DNA of 64,000 bases. Source: Nonomuraea sp. NEAU-A123 (GTDB lineage Bacteria > Actinomycetota > Actinomycetes > Streptosporangiales > Streptosporangiaceae). The stretch lies in assembly GCF_018603905.1 (NCBI RefSeq), contig NZ_JAHFZZ010000008.1, forward strand, positions 372,001-436,000. Direction: 5' to 3'. Each line of letters opens with the position of its first letter. The stretch's first letter is position 1. The position numbers and the translations under genes were made by a program. Shown one piece after another: positions 20,597 to 30,540 of the stretch. The notes below the pieces were generated by a model. It did not search any database and had not been told where the DNA came from. It was given only the letters and a program-made list of their open reading frames with translations.

Positions 20597-21067
20597 GTGG
20601 CCGACTATCTCCCGCAGAGCCCCCCGAAGCCCAAGGCGCGGCGTGGCTACGCGTTTGTCATCGCGGTCGCCGGAGTGCTGCTGGTGTTCTGCGCGTTCCT
20701 GCCGTGGACGGGGATCGAGGCCAAGATCGGTGCCATCGGGGGCGTGTCCAACGACATCCGGGGCATCGACGACAGTCTCGGCGTCTATACGCTCGTCGCG
20801 GGGCTCGTCACGCTGGTGTTCGGGGTGGCGGGTCTGTTCGCCCGGCCGCGGGTGGCCGCGCTGGCCGTCATTCCGGGGGCGCTGGCGACGATCTGGCTGT
20901 TGATGTTCGTCGTCGATCCGCCCGGGGTCGGCAGCGGGGTCTCCGTCGATCTCGGGTTCCTGTCGATCGAGCCGGGGATCCGCTACGGCTGGTTCGCCGC
21001 CCTGGCCTGCGCCCTGGCCGTGGTCGCCCTCGCCGTCCTCTCACTCGTACGCGGCCGTCGGGCATAG
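20597..21067 (+). CDS. Small four-helix membrane protein, unknown
   Basis: The 156-residue protein starts with GTG shortly after ureD. It has a short Pro/Lys-rich cytoplasmic N-terminus and four hydrophobic segments (about residues 17-38, 60-82, 88-105 and 130-150), with an extracellular loop between the first two. I do not recognise the family. Its proximity to ureD (9 bases) allows co-transcription, but nothing in it suggests urea or nickel transport. Confidence 0.7.
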   Translation: MADYLPQSPPKPKARRGYAFVIAVAGVLLVFCAFLPWTGIEAKIGAIGGVSNDIRGIDDSLGVYTLVAGLVTLVFGVAGLFARPRVAALAVIPGALATIWLLMFVVDPPGVGSGVSVDLGFLSIEPGIRYGWFAALACALAVVALAVLSLVRGRRA

Positions 21068-21099
21068 AAGCCCCGCCGTCGGGTGGAGAAACCCAGGGG

Positions 21100-22017
21100 T
21101 CAGTCGTAGAAGCCCAGGCGGCGAAGCTGCTTGGGGTCGCGCTGCCAATCCTTGGCCACGCTGATCCGCAGATCGAGATAGACCCGCGTGCCCAGCAGCG
21201 CCTCGATCTGCTTGCGCGCCCGCGTCCCCACGTCCCGCAGCCGTTCGCCCTTGTGCCCGATCACGATCGCCTTCTGCGACGGCCGTTCGACGAACATGTG
21301 CGCGTAGATGTCGAGCAGATCGTCCCGCCCTTCGCGCGGCATCATCTCGTCGACCACCACCGCAATCGAGTGCGGCAGCTCGTCGCGTACCCCCTCCAGC
21401 ACCGCTTCTCTGATCAGCTCCCCGACCAGCACCTGCTCGGGTTCGTCGGTGAGCTGCCCGCCCGGGTACAGAGGCGGCGACACCGGCAGGTATTCGGTCA
21501 GCACCTCGGCCAGCACGTCGAGCTGCTCGCCCGACTGCGCCGACACCGGGACGATCGCCGCGAACTCCGCCACCTGCGACAACGCCAGGAGCTGCTGCGC
21601 GATCTGTTCCCTGGAGGCCAGGTCGCACTTGGTGAGCACGGCCACGACCGGGGTCTTCTTCACGGCCGCGAGCTTGTCGGCGATGAAGCGGTCGCCCTTG
21701 CCGATGGGCTCGTTCGCAGGGACGCAGAAGCCGATCACGTCGACCTCGGTCAGCGTGGACAGCACGAGGCTGTCGAGCCGCTCGCCGAGCAGCGTGCGGG
21801 GACGGTGCAGGCCGGGCGTGTCCACGATGACGATCTGGGCCTCGGGCCGGTGCACGATGCCCCGGATGACGCGCCGGGTCGTCTGCGGCTTGGAGGAGGT
21901 GATCGCCACTTTCGTGCCGACCAGGGCGTTCATGAGCGTGGACTTGCCGACGTTCGGCCTCCCCACGAAGCAGGCGAATCCGGCGCGATGGCTGTCTGGC
22001 GAAGTCACATAGTGCAT
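21100..22017 (-). CDS. era: GTPase Era (ribosome assembly)
   Basis: Era binds the 3' end of 16S rRNA and assists 30S maturation. The 305-residue protein has the Era GTPase domain: GRPNVGKS (19-26), the PQTTRR switch region, DTPG in VIVDTPGLHRPR and TKCD. A C-terminal KH domain follows, including QKAIVIGHKGERLRDVGTRAR. It is the last gene of a minus-strand set shared by many actinobacteria (phoH-ybeY-corC-deaminase-era). It faces the small membrane protein gene tail-to-tail. Confidence 0.97.
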   Translation of the reverse strand: MHYVTSPDSHRAGFACFVGRPNVGKSTLMNALVGTKVAITSSKPQTTRRVIRGIVHRPEAQIVIVDTPGLHRPRTLLGERLDSLVLSTLTEVDVIGFCVPANEPIGKGDRFIADKLAAVKKTPVVAVLTKCDLASREQIAQQLLALSQVAEFAAIVPVSAQSGEQLDVLAEVLTEYLPVSPPLYPGGQLTDEPEQVLVGELIREAVLEGVRDELPHSIAVVVDEMMPREGRDDLLDIYAHMFVERPSQKAIVIGHKGERLRDVGTRARKQIEALLGTRVYLDLRISVAKDWQRDPKQLRRLGFYD

Positions 22018-22026
22018 TGTGGCCTA

Positions 22027-22503
22027 TCAAACGCCCTGGTGACGCCACCAGGCAAACGCCTCGGGCACCACCAGCGGCATCCAGGCGGTCGTGGTCAGGT
22101 CGGCGATCTCCGGCTCGGTCACCCATCGGGCGTCGGTGATCTCGTCGCCGTCGGGGGTGGGCGTGCCCGACTCGATCACGCAGCCGTACACGGCGATGAC
22201 GTACGCGCACTGATGCCCGTTGGGGTAGACGGTGCGGAACTCGGGCCCGCCGTACACACCGATCAGGCCGCGTAGGGCGACGTTGATGGTGAGTTCCTCC
22301 TGGAGCTCCCTGACCAGGGCCTCCTCGGGGCGTTCGTCGGGATCGACGCCGCCGCCGGGTGCGGCCCAGAGGCCCACGTCACCGTGCCGCGCCATGAGCG
22401 CCCGGCCCGCGGAGTCGAACACGAAGCCGCTGACCGACGGAAGCATCAGCAGGTCGGAGCCGACCTTCGCGCGTACCCCGGCCAGATGGGGCGATATCGC
22501 CAT
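22027..22503 (-). CDS. Nudix hydrolase
   Basis: The 158-residue protein contains the Nudix box GGGVDPDERPEEALVRELQEEL (about residues 50-71; shown in two overlapping motifs GGGVDPDE and RELQEEL), which binds the metal and hydrolyses a nucleoside diphosphate linked to another moiety. The N-terminal sheet (SVSGFVFDSAGRALMARHGD) and the C-terminal WVTEPEIADL are typical of short MutT-like enzymes; the substrate is open. It starts two bases after the deaminase-like stop and ends 10 bases before era, so it is in the era operon. Confidence 0.9.
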   Translation of the reverse strand: MAISPHLAGVRAKVGSDLLMLPSVSGFVFDSAGRALMARHGDVGLWAAPGGGVDPDERPEEALVRELQEELTINVALRGLIGVYGGPEFRTVYPNGHQCAYVIAVYGCVIESGTPTPDGDEITDARWVTEPEIADLTTTAWMPLVVPEAFAWWRHQGV

Positions 22504-22504
22504 G

Positions 22505-22831
22505 TCAGCTCCGCAACGTGCCGTCGGGCCCGGCCACCAGCAGCGCCTTGACGCCCAGTTCGGCGGCCACCGCCTCGTCCGCGGCGCTCGGCCCGTCGCC
22601 CGCCGTGACCAGCGCGACGGCCTCCAGCGACTGCGCGCCGCTCGAGATGGCCGTGGCGACCGCCACCTGCACCGCGGAGAGCGTGAGCGCGGAGAGCGCG
22701 ACGTTCGTGGCCGAGTAGGTGCGCCCGGTCTCGTCGCGTACGGCGGCGCCTTCGGCGGAGCCGTTGCGCGCCCTGGCCGCCCGCGCGAGCGTAATGATCT
22801 TGCTGTCTTCTGGATCGAGAGTCACGTGCAC
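22505..22831 (-). CDS. Cytidine-deaminase-fold protein without zinc ligands
   Basis: This 108-residue protein has the position (directly before era) and overall pattern of the short cytidine deaminase-like proteins of actinobacteria: LARAARARNGSAEGAAVRDETGRTYSATNV, then a helix LSALTLSAVQVAVATAI. The active enzymes have (H/C)AE and PCxxC at the ends of the two core helices. Here there is no Cys at all and no AE after the TNV strand, so it cannot bind the catalytic zinc. It is probably a degenerate, perhaps structural, family member. Confidence 0.65.
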   Translation of the reverse strand: MHVTLDPEDSKIITLARAARARNGSAEGAAVRDETGRTYSATNVALSALTLSAVQVAVATAISSGAQSLEAVALVTAGDGPSAADEAVAAELGVKALLVAGPDGTLRS

Positions 22832-22835
22832 TAGG

Positions 22836-23459
22836 TTAGGCGCTGGCCATCCCGACGACGGCGCTGAGCACCTGCCGCGTACGCTCCGCGTCCACCTTGG
22901 CGATGCCCGTGTGCACCACGGACACCAGCGTGTCGCCCGAGCGGGCCAGCATCACGTCCAGCGCGTACGGGTAACCGTTCAGCCGCCCGCGCAGCTCCGC
23001 GCCCACAGCCTCGTCACCCACGTTCTCGACCGGCAGCATCGTCAGCCGCAGCCGGGTGCCGCCGCCCGACCGCACGGACCGGCACGCCTCCAGCGCCTCG
23101 GTCAGGTCCTCGATGTGCCCCTCCGCCTCCGAACCCGCGTAGCGCGCCAGGCCCACCCCGGCCACCTCGCCCAGTTCGTCCCCCTCGAAGCTGGCCGCCG
23201 CCTGCGCGGTCAGCGCCCGCGCGGGCGCCCGCCCCGCCGCCGGATCGAACACGGCCCGGCAGTTGCGGTCCGCCGGTGTGAACGGCACCCGCCACGGCTC
23301 CTCCGACCGGGCCGAGAAGCCGTCGGGCAGCCGCGGGTCCTTGTTGAGCACCTCACGCAGCCGGGCCGTGGCCTGGGCATCGACGTAACTCTCGACCGGC
23401 CCGCCGCATCCGGCAAGGAGCCCGCACACGATGGCCAGGACAACGATCACGCGTTCCAT
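22836..23459 (-). CDS. Predicted lipoprotein, sensor-like
   Basis: The 207-residue protein has a classic lipoprotein signal (LAIVCGLLAGCGG). The mature part has spaced cysteines (NCRAVF and ACRSVR) and the profile of PknH-like extracellular sensor domains: a long helix early, then LPVENVGDEAVGAEL and a final AKVDAERTRQVLSAVVG. The ligand is unknown. It lies 4 bases upstream of the deaminase-like gene and is probably the first gene of the era operon, downstream of a strong terminator. Confidence 0.7.
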   Translation of the reverse strand: MERVIVVLAIVCGLLAGCGGPVESYVDAQATARLREVLNKDPRLPDGFSARSEEPWRVPFTPADRNCRAVFDPAAGRAPARALTAQAAASFEGDELGEVAGVGLARYAGSEAEGHIEDLTEALEACRSVRSGGGTRLRLTMLPVENVGDEAVGAELRGRLNGYPYALDVMLARSGDTLVSVVHTGIAKVDAERTRQVLSAVVGMASA

Positions 23460-23537
23460 GATTCCCCCCGGACCGCAATGTCCCCGGGCGACGAAAACGG
23501 CAATCCACCAGAGTCATCAACAAAGCCCCAAACGCAC

Positions 23538-23571
23538 AAAGAGGGTTCTCGCCTAAACGAGAACCCTCTTT
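23538..23571. terminator. Perfect bidirectional hairpin terminator
   Basis: AAAGAGGGTTCTCG (23538-23551) pairs with CGAGAACCCTCTTT (23558-23571): a perfect 14-bp stem with the 6-base loop CCTAAA. The A/T-ended arms give a short U-run on either strand. On the minus strand it follows the small ORF ending at 23595, separating the corC side from the lipoprotein-era operon. Confidence 0.85.
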
Positions 23572-23594
23572 ACGCCGAGCAACGTCACGATCGG

Positions 23595-23690
23595 CTAGCT
23601 GATCGAGACGTTGTCGTCCCCCCAGGGGGCATCCTCACGCCGCGAACCCCACCCGGCGTTCGGATGCTTCCCCAGTGACACCCACCGCAC
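23595..23690 (-). CDS. Possible 31-residue small protein in its own transcription unit
   Basis: A GTG-initiated ORF encodes MRWVSLGKHPNAGWGS followed by RREDAPWGDDNVSIS (31 residues). TTGCAA and TAATCC separated by 17 bases resemble a sigma-70 promoter, ending 9 bases before the GTG, so the mRNA would be nearly leaderless. The stop codon lies 23 bases before a perfect terminator. An in-frame stop bounds it upstream. I do not recognise the peptide. An RNA gene at the same place is the alternative. Confidence 0.4.
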   Translation of the reverse strand: MRWVSLGKHPNAGWGSRREDAPWGDDNVSIS

Positions 23691-23778
23691 CGGGTGTCGG
23701 GATTAAGACTGGCGCAGGCCGCTTGCAACAGGCTTGTAGAACACTTGCCACATCCCTCGCAAAACGGTCAGCGCCCTG

Positions 23779-25098
23779 TCAGTCGTGCTCGGCGGCGGCG
23801 GGCACCACGTCACCCGCCTGCGGGACGACCCGGCGGACGACCACGGTGCTGATCCGGTTGCGACGCCCCGCGAGGCTCTCGGCGGTCAGCCGGAGCCCGG
23901 CCACCTCCGCCTCGGAGCCCGCGATCGGCACCCGCCCGAGCGCGTGGGCGAGCAGTCCTCCCACGGTCTCGACGTCGTCCACCTCGATCTCGGTGTGGAA
24001 CAGCTCGGCGAGCTCGTCGACCGGCATCCGGGCCGTGACCCTGACGCCGCCGTCGGGCATCTCCTCGACGCGGGGCGCCTCGCGGTCGTATTCGTCGGCG
24101 ATCTCGCCCACGATCTCCTCTAGGACGTCCTCGATCGTGACCAGGCCGGCCGTCCCGCCGTACTCGTCGATGACGATGGCCAGGTGGCTCTGCCTGGCCT
24201 GCATCTCGCGCAGGAGCTGGTCGATCGGCTTGCTCTCGGGGACGTAGGTGGCCGGGCGCATGATCGACTCGACCTTCTCCTCGCCGCCGTCCTCGCCCGA
24301 CTCGTGCACCCTGCGGGTGACGTCCTTGAGATAGGCGATGCCGATGACGTCGTCCTCGTTCTCGCCCACGACGGGGATGCGGGAGAAGCCGCTGCGCAGC
24401 GCCAGTGACAGCGCCTGGCTGAGCGTCTTGCCCCGCTCGATGAAGACCATGTCGGTGCGGGGCACCATGACCTCGCGTACGAGCGTGTCACCCAGCTCGA
24501 AGACCGAGTGGATCATCTCGCGCTCGTCGGGCTCGATCATCCGCCGTTCCTCGGCCAGGTCGACCAGGTCGCGCAGCTCCGCCTCGGAGGTGAACGGACC
24601 GTCGCGGAACCCCTTGCCGGGGGTCAGCGCGTTGCCGAGCAGGATCAGCAGCTTGGGCAGCGGGCCGAAGATCCTGGTCAGGCCGTAGACGATGGGAGCG
24701 CCGGCCAGCGCGATCGGCTCGGCGTGCTGGCGGCCCAGGGTGCGCGGTGAGACGCCGACGATCACATAGCTGACCACGATCATGACGGCGGCCGCGCACA
24801 CGTACGCCCAGCCCTGGTCGTGCATGAGATCGATGAACAGCAGCGTCGCGATCACCGTGGCGATCAGCTCGCAGCTCAGCCGGAGCAGGAGCAGGAGGTT
24901 GAGATAGCGCGGCGGGTCGTTGACGATGGTCCGCAGCCGCAGGGCACCGCGGCGCCCCTCGCGCACGAACTCCTCCGCGCGCACCCTGGAGATGCGCGTC
25001 AGTGCCGTTTCCGCACTGGCGATCAGGCCACCGATCACCACGAGGGCGATGGCCAGAGGCAACCAGGCGTTCACCGCGGGCTGCGCACCTCCCGCCAC
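23779..25098 (-). CDS. CNNM/CorC-type ion transporter (DUF21, CBS pair, CorC_HlyC)
   Basis: The 439-residue membrane protein has an N-terminal DUF21 domain with four hydrophobic segments (about 10-150), an acidic helix, two CBS domains (VMVPRTDMVFIERGKTLSQAL and MRPATYVPESKPIDQLL) and a C-terminal CorC_HlyC domain. Relatives export Mg2+/Co2+ or regulate their transport; older annotations call them hemolysins. It overlaps ybeY by 28 bases in the same direction, in the conserved phoH-ybeY-corC order. Confidence 0.92.
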   Translation of the reverse strand: MAGGAQPAVNAWLPLAIALVVIGGLIASAETALTRISRVRAEEFVREGRRGALRLRTIVNDPPRYLNLLLLLRLSCELIATVIATLLFIDLMHDQGWAYVCAAAVMIVVSYVIVGVSPRTLGRQHAEPIALAGAPIVYGLTRIFGPLPKLLILLGNALTPGKGFRDGPFTSEAELRDLVDLAEERRMIEPDEREMIHSVFELGDTLVREVMVPRTDMVFIERGKTLSQALSLALRSGFSRIPVVGENEDDVIGIAYLKDVTRRVHESGEDGGEEKVESIMRPATYVPESKPIDQLLREMQARQSHLAIVIDEYGGTAGLVTIEDVLEEIVGEIADEYDREAPRVEEMPDGGVRVTARMPVDELAELFHTEIEVDDVETVGGLLAHALGRVPIAGSEAEVAGLRLTAESLAGRRNRISTVVVRRVVPQAGDVVPAAAEHD

Positions 25099-25543
25099 GA
25101 CTCGAGGAGCCGGGCCTGGAGGCCGAACATCTCCTTGTGCTCCTCAGGCTCGGCATGGTCGTAGCCGAGCAGGTGGAGGATGCCGTGCGTGCACAGCAGC
25201 TCCAGCTCGTCCTGAGCGCTGTGACCGGCTTCCTCCGCCTGCCGGACGGCCACCGGCGGGCAGAGCACCACGTCGCCGAGCAGCGCCGGGTCGGTGGCGG
25301 TGTCGGCGTCGCCGCGGGCCCCGCCGCCCGGTCGCAGCTCGTCCATGGGGAAGGCGAGCACGTCGGTCGGGCCCGGCTCGCCCATCCACTTCTCGTGCAG
25401 CTCCGCCATGGTGCGTTCGTCGACCACCACGATCGACAGCTCGGCGAGCGGGTTGATGCCCATCTCGCCGAGCACGTGGGTGGCCAGCTCGACGAGATTC
25501 TGCTCGCCGACCTCCGCGCCCGACTCGTTGTTGATCTCGATGC

Positions 25544-25547
<4 letters not shown>
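25071..25547 (-). CDS. ybeY: Endoribonuclease YbeY (rRNA maturation)
   Basis: YbeY is a single-strand-specific metalloRNase needed for 16S rRNA 3'-end maturation and ribosome quality control. The 158-residue protein has the zinc motif H-x3-H-x5-H at His121, His125 and His131 (CTHGILHLLGYDH) and the preceding TDVLAFPMDE strand. It overlaps phoH by 4 bases and corC by 28 bases, so the three are translationally linked. Its neighbour era acts on the same rRNA end. Confidence 0.97.
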
Positions 25548-26572
<1,025 letters not shown>

Positions 26573-26676
26573 GGGCAGGCCAGCGGCCTGATGCCTCCCG
26601 GTCTGTTCGGGTGTACTTCTCCGCCCATCGTAGCCGGGACCAGGCCGATTGCTCGCGTCAATATCACCGCGGCCGA

Positions 26677-27021
26677 TCAGCCGGGCGGCCACGTCAAATG
26701 ACGCCCGCCGAGCACGTGGGCGTGCACGTGGAAGACCGTCTGCCCGGCCCCCGGCCCGGTGTTGAAGACCACCCGGTAGCCACCCTCGGCCACGCCCTCC
26801 TGCACGGCCACGGCGTGCGCGGCCTTGAGCACGTCGTCGGCCAGGCCGTCGTCCGCCGCGGCCAGGGCGGCCGCGTCGGCGTGATGCTCCTTCGGGACGA
26901 CCAGCACGTGCGTGGGAGCCTGCGGGTTGATGTCGCGGAACGCCAGCGCCCTGTCGTTCTCAAGGACGATCTCGGCCGGAATCTCCTTGGCCACGATCTT
27001 GCAGAAGAGGCAGTCGGTCAC
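26677..27021 (-). CDS. HIT-domain (HINT-type) hydrolase
   Basis: The 114-residue protein hydrolyses nucleotide-phosphoramidate or related bonds (HINT branch). It has the zinc-binding N-terminus DCLFCKIVAKEIPAEIV and the active-site HVHAHVLGG preceded by VVFNTGPGAGQTVFH. GTG at 27021 is preferred because AAGGTG lies seven bases upstream; ATG at 27039 would overlap the preceding gene by 8 bases. It sits between the solute-binding gene and phoH. Confidence 0.92.
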   Translation of the reverse strand: MTDCLFCKIVAKEIPAEIVLENDRALAFRDINPQAPTHVLVVPKEHHADAAALAAADDGLADDVLKAAHAVAVQEGVAEGGYRVVFNTGPGAGQTVFHVHAHVLGGRHLTWPPG

Positions 27022-27031
27022 AAGCAGCACC

Positions 27032-28333
27032 TTACCCACAGGGCTCGCTCTTCTCCGTCCTTCCCAGCTTGGCCGCCTCCAGCCGCTCGGCGATCAGCTC
27101 GATGTCGTCCAGGGTCGGATCCTCCACGGAGGAGACATACCTCGTCACGCATGCCCGGAACACGTCGCTGAACTGGGTGTAGTGCTCAAGTTTGGGCCGC
27201 GCGGCCGTCGGCAGCGAGTCCTTGATCGCGGTCGCCAGTTCCCGCAGGTCCTTCTCCGACGGTACGACGGCCGGCCCGTCCTCGGCCTCCCTGGGACAGA
27301 CGTGCACGTCCTCGTAGGCGGCCACGACGACCGGGGCGTAGCCACCACACGCGAACAGCCGCTGCTGGTTGTCCGGCCGAAGGAGGAATTTCACGAACTT
27401 GAGGACGCTGTCGTACTTGTTGGATCTGGCGGTTATGGCGAGGTTCGAGCCGCCGAGCGTCGCCGGGCCCGGCAGCTTCGACACATGGAAAGGCACCCTG
27501 CCGCCAGAGATCAACTGCAGGTCCGCGTACGGCCAGTGCCGGAGATACCCGGCGCCCCCGCCGGCGAAGGCGGCCAGGCTCTCCGCCTCCTTGTCCTGCC
27601 AGGAGTCCCCCAGTGTCTGGTCGCGCTGCCCCTGCCGCATCCGCAGCAGCGCGTTGAGCGCCCGCTGGTTGTTGGGCGGCCGACCGAGCACGATCTCACC
27701 GTCGTCGTCCACCACGGTGGCTCCGTCGGCCCTCAGCAGTTCGAGCAGCCCCACGGTCCTGCCCTCGTAGTCGGCGAGCTGCGCCAGGTAGCCGCCGCGC
27801 GGGAAATCGGCCCTGGCGACGCGCGCCGCCTGCCAGAGCTCGTCCCAGCTCTCCGGCACCCGCTCGGCCCTGCGGTACAGCAGCCCCACGTCCAACGCGA
27901 ACGGCAGCGCGTACTGCTTGCCGTCCCACTGTCCGCTCTCGCTCGCCTGCCGCACCAGACCGGACGGTACGTCCCCGGGTCTGATCTCGCTGAGCAGGCC
28001 GGCGGCGGCGAACTCGGGCGTCGAGGCGCTGTCGATGATCAGCAGGTCATAGGTCTGGCAGGGGTCGGCCTGGGCGGCGGCCATCATCTCGTCGTGCTTG
28101 AGATCGGCCACCCTGGAGATCTCGATCAGCAGGACGCGCGCGTCCTGCCAGTCGTGGATCAGCGCCCTGCGCGCGCCACCGACGCTCACGTCGTCGCCGG
28201 TGGCGACCCTGATCACGCCATCGTCCACGCACTCCTCCGCGCGCGTCGCCCGGTCCGCGACGGCCACCGCGCCGAACGTGAACAGTGCCCCCGCCGCCGC
28301 GCCCGCGGCGGCGGCCCGCCATGACCACGCCAT
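27032..28333 (-). CDS. Membrane-anchored extracellular solute-binding protein
   Basis: The start is the ATG at 28333, which shares a base with the stop codon of the VWA gene. The 433 residues begin with an uncleaved-looking signal/TM segment (WRAAAAGAAAGALFTFGAVAVA). The rest has the family-1 extracellular solute-binding fold: TYDLLIIDSASTPEFAAAGLL, YALPFALDVGLLYRR, SWDELWQAARVA, and GGSNLAITARSNKYDSVLKFVKFLL. No ABC permease or ATPase lies nearby. Coupling to the VWA protein suggests the two form a dedicated surface complex rather than an uptake system (inference). Confidence 0.85.
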   Translation of the reverse strand: MAWSWRAAAAGAAAGALFTFGAVAVADRATRAEECVDDGVIRVATGDDVSVGGARRALIHDWQDARVLLIEISRVADLKHDEMMAAAQADPCQTYDLLIIDSASTPEFAAAGLLSEIRPGDVPSGLVRQASESGQWDGKQYALPFALDVGLLYRRAERVPESWDELWQAARVARADFPRGGYLAQLADYEGRTVGLLELLRADGATVVDDDGEIVLGRPPNNQRALNALLRMRQGQRDQTLGDSWQDKEAESLAAFAGGGAGYLRHWPYADLQLISGGRVPFHVSKLPGPATLGGSNLAITARSNKYDSVLKFVKFLLRPDNQQRLFACGGYAPVVVAAYEDVHVCPREAEDGPAVVPSEKDLRELATAIKDSLPTAARPKLEHYTQFSDVFRACVTRYVSSVEDPTLDDIELIAERLEAAKLGRTEKSEPCG

Positions 28334-30372
28334 CACGGGCTCTCCCGCCACAGCTTCGTCAGCTCCCTGTCGACCTCGCCGACCTGATCCTGGTACGGCG
28401 ACGCGGCGTCGGACCCGATGGGCGCGCATTCGATGAGCTCGCCGACCGCGGCGAGCAACCGCTTGATGTGCGGCGCGCCGCACTCCTGCTCGCCGGTGAG
28501 CAACAGCCGGACCCTGAGCCCCTTCACCTTCGCCAGTGCGGCCACTGTCTTGGCGAGGTCACCCGACTGGCTGCCGCCGTCGGTCAGCATGACGATGACC
28601 GGATTCGGGGCGTCCGCGAGCTGGGGCGCCGCCTTCGCCAGCACGTCCCCGAGCGGAGCGTCACTCCCGTGTACGCCCAGCGCCCCCAGCCGCCCGTCCA
28701 CCTCGTCCATACCCTTCACCACGGTCTGTCCGGCCACGCCGGGAGTGGAGAAAGTGGCCAGCATGACCATGTCGGGGCCGTCACGTAGCCGTCTGAGCAG
28801 GGTCTTGGCCCCGGAACTGGCCGTCTGCAGCGCGGTGCCGCCCGTGATCGGGTTGTCCATCGAGCCCGACTCGTCGACCAGCAGGAGCAGCGAAGTCTGC
28901 GGGTGCGCCTTGCCGAGGCGGTCGATCAGATTGCCGATCGGGTCGCCCGGATCGTCCTTGGCCGATGCGACGCGGTCCGCCTTCCGCGATGGCAGTGTCC
29001 TGCCGAGCGGCATGGGCTCGTTGCGGTGGAACACACCCGCCAGGTCGCGGTAGCCGTACTCGGAGAGCTTGTCCTGGGCGAGCCAGTCATGGAAGTCGAT
29101 CACCGCCTGCTCACGCCGGGCGTTCCACTGGTTGGCCCACTTCAGCCGGACGAACGGGTAGCTGAGGGCGGGCAGTTCGGTGAGCGGGTACCAGGACAGG
29201 TTCGGGCCCTGCCGGCCCGGGCCGCAGGCGCCCAGGCTCTGACGCTTGTTGACCGCGTAGACAAGGTGCTCGGGCACGATCATGGCCAGCAATTCCTTCT
29301 TCTTGGCGTCGAAGTGGTCGCGAGCGTGACAGAGGAGGCCGGTGGCGTCGGAGAGCGGCAGGTCAGGTGGGGTGTAGGCGATCTCGTCGGAGATGTCCTG
29401 CGAGGTGTCGGGGCCGTAGAGCCCGCTGCTCGCGATGAGCCCGATCTCCGACAGGTCGGCGCGCGGCCTGGCCAGGGGCGCCCCGACGCTCTTCAGCCAT
29501 TTCCGCATGTCGGGCAGGCTCGCGGGCAGGGACTGCGTGCCCCGCTTCCGCTCCAGCGCGGGCGTGAACGCGACCACCAGGGCGGAGGTGGCCACCGGAG
29601 ACATCCTGTCGAACTTGACCTGCCCGAGGTTGGCGAAGGCCCGGCCGAGGTAATCCGCGGTGGCCGTGCTGGAGGCGATCCAGATGTCGGGGTGGACCGC
29701 GATCAGCGCGCGGTAGTCGTCGCCGTTCCAGGAGGCGGGATCGTTCCAGTCCCTGTTGGCCGCCCGGGACATAGTGACGAGCGGCGGCTGATGCGTCACG
29801 GAGAACCGCACGTACGGGCAGCCGCGCAGGTCGGCGCTCTCGCGGGCGTAGCGGCGGCCCGCCTCCTCCAGTGCCGCCACGTTCTCGGCCGAGGTGAGCA
29901 GGCGCAGCTCCAGCGGCTGGTCACAGGGGCTGGAGGTCACCCAGCCCACCCCGAGCCGCACTGCCGAGGTACCGGCCAGCGCGAGCACGACCGCGAGCAC
30001 CCCGGCGACGAATCCGAGCACGCCCGCCGTCAGAGGGTCCGCCCGCTTCCTGACCCCCTTCGCGATGCGCTTGACGGGCGACACGATCAGCTTCCACACC
30101 CCGCCGAAAAACGGCCTGAGCTTCGTGCCGAGCCAGACCACGGCATCCCCGATACGGCCGAGCGGGACACCGCGCTGGACCACCACCACGAGAACGGTCA
30201 GGATCACGATCGGCACGACGGCCGCGATGAACGCCCCGAGCCCGATCTCCAGCAGCGGCGTCGCGACAGCCCCCAGGAAGGCCCAGAGCGGCGTCACTAT
30301 GGCGGCAACGTCCTTGAGCCACCCCCACGGGTCTTCAGGGGCGGTGTTGCCGTGCGGTGAGCGGCGCGACAT
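28333..30372 (-). CDS. Membrane protein with substrate-binding and VWA domains
   Basis: The 679-residue protein has two or three hydrophobic segments in the first 150 residues, an extracytoplasmic SBP_bac_11-like module (about 155-440; LRLLTSAENVAALEEAGRRYA and DIWIASSTATADYLGRA) and a C-terminal von Willebrand A domain. The VWA has an intact MIDAS motif, Asp500-x-Ser502-x-Ser504 in LLVDESGSMD, and a TDGGSQSGD loop, so metal-dependent ligand binding is expected. The downstream solute-binding gene overlaps by one base. The ECF sigma gene is divergent, 168 bases away. The biological role is unknown. Confidence 0.85.
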   Translation of the reverse strand: MSRRSPHGNTAPEDPWGWLKDVAAIVTPLWAFLGAVATPLLEIGLGAFIAAVVPIVILTVLVVVVQRGVPLGRIGDAVVWLGTKLRPFFGGVWKLIVSPVKRIAKGVRKRADPLTAGVLGFVAGVLAVVLALAGTSAVRLGVGWVTSSPCDQPLELRLLTSAENVAALEEAGRRYARESADLRGCPYVRFSVTHQPPLVTMSRAANRDWNDPASWNGDDYRALIAVHPDIWIASSTATADYLGRAFANLGQVKFDRMSPVATSALVVAFTPALERKRGTQSLPASLPDMRKWLKSVGAPLARPRADLSEIGLIASSGLYGPDTSQDISDEIAYTPPDLPLSDATGLLCHARDHFDAKKKELLAMIVPEHLVYAVNKRQSLGACGPGRQGPNLSWYPLTELPALSYPFVRLKWANQWNARREQAVIDFHDWLAQDKLSEYGYRDLAGVFHRNEPMPLGRTLPSRKADRVASAKDDPGDPIGNLIDRLGKAHPQTSLLLLVDESGSMDNPITGGTALQTASSGAKTLLRRLRDGPDMVMLATFSTPGVAGQTVVKGMDEVDGRLGALGVHGSDAPLGDVLAKAAPQLADAPNPVIVMLTDGGSQSGDLAKTVAALAKVKGLRVRLLLTGEQECGAPHIKRLLAAVGELIECAPIGSDAASPYQDQVGEVDRELTKLWRESP

Positions 30373-30540
30373 TCTGCCTTGATCCTAGATCGGACGGAAC
30401 CCCCTGTCTCCGTTGCGAATCGGTAATCCGCCGTGCCGTGCTTCTGAAGATCCTCGCGGTTAGGGTTAGTGTGCAAGACTGCCGAAAAATAAGACGATTC
30501 AGGGTCGGGCGAGGCCACCTGGCGAGGACACGACTGGGTA

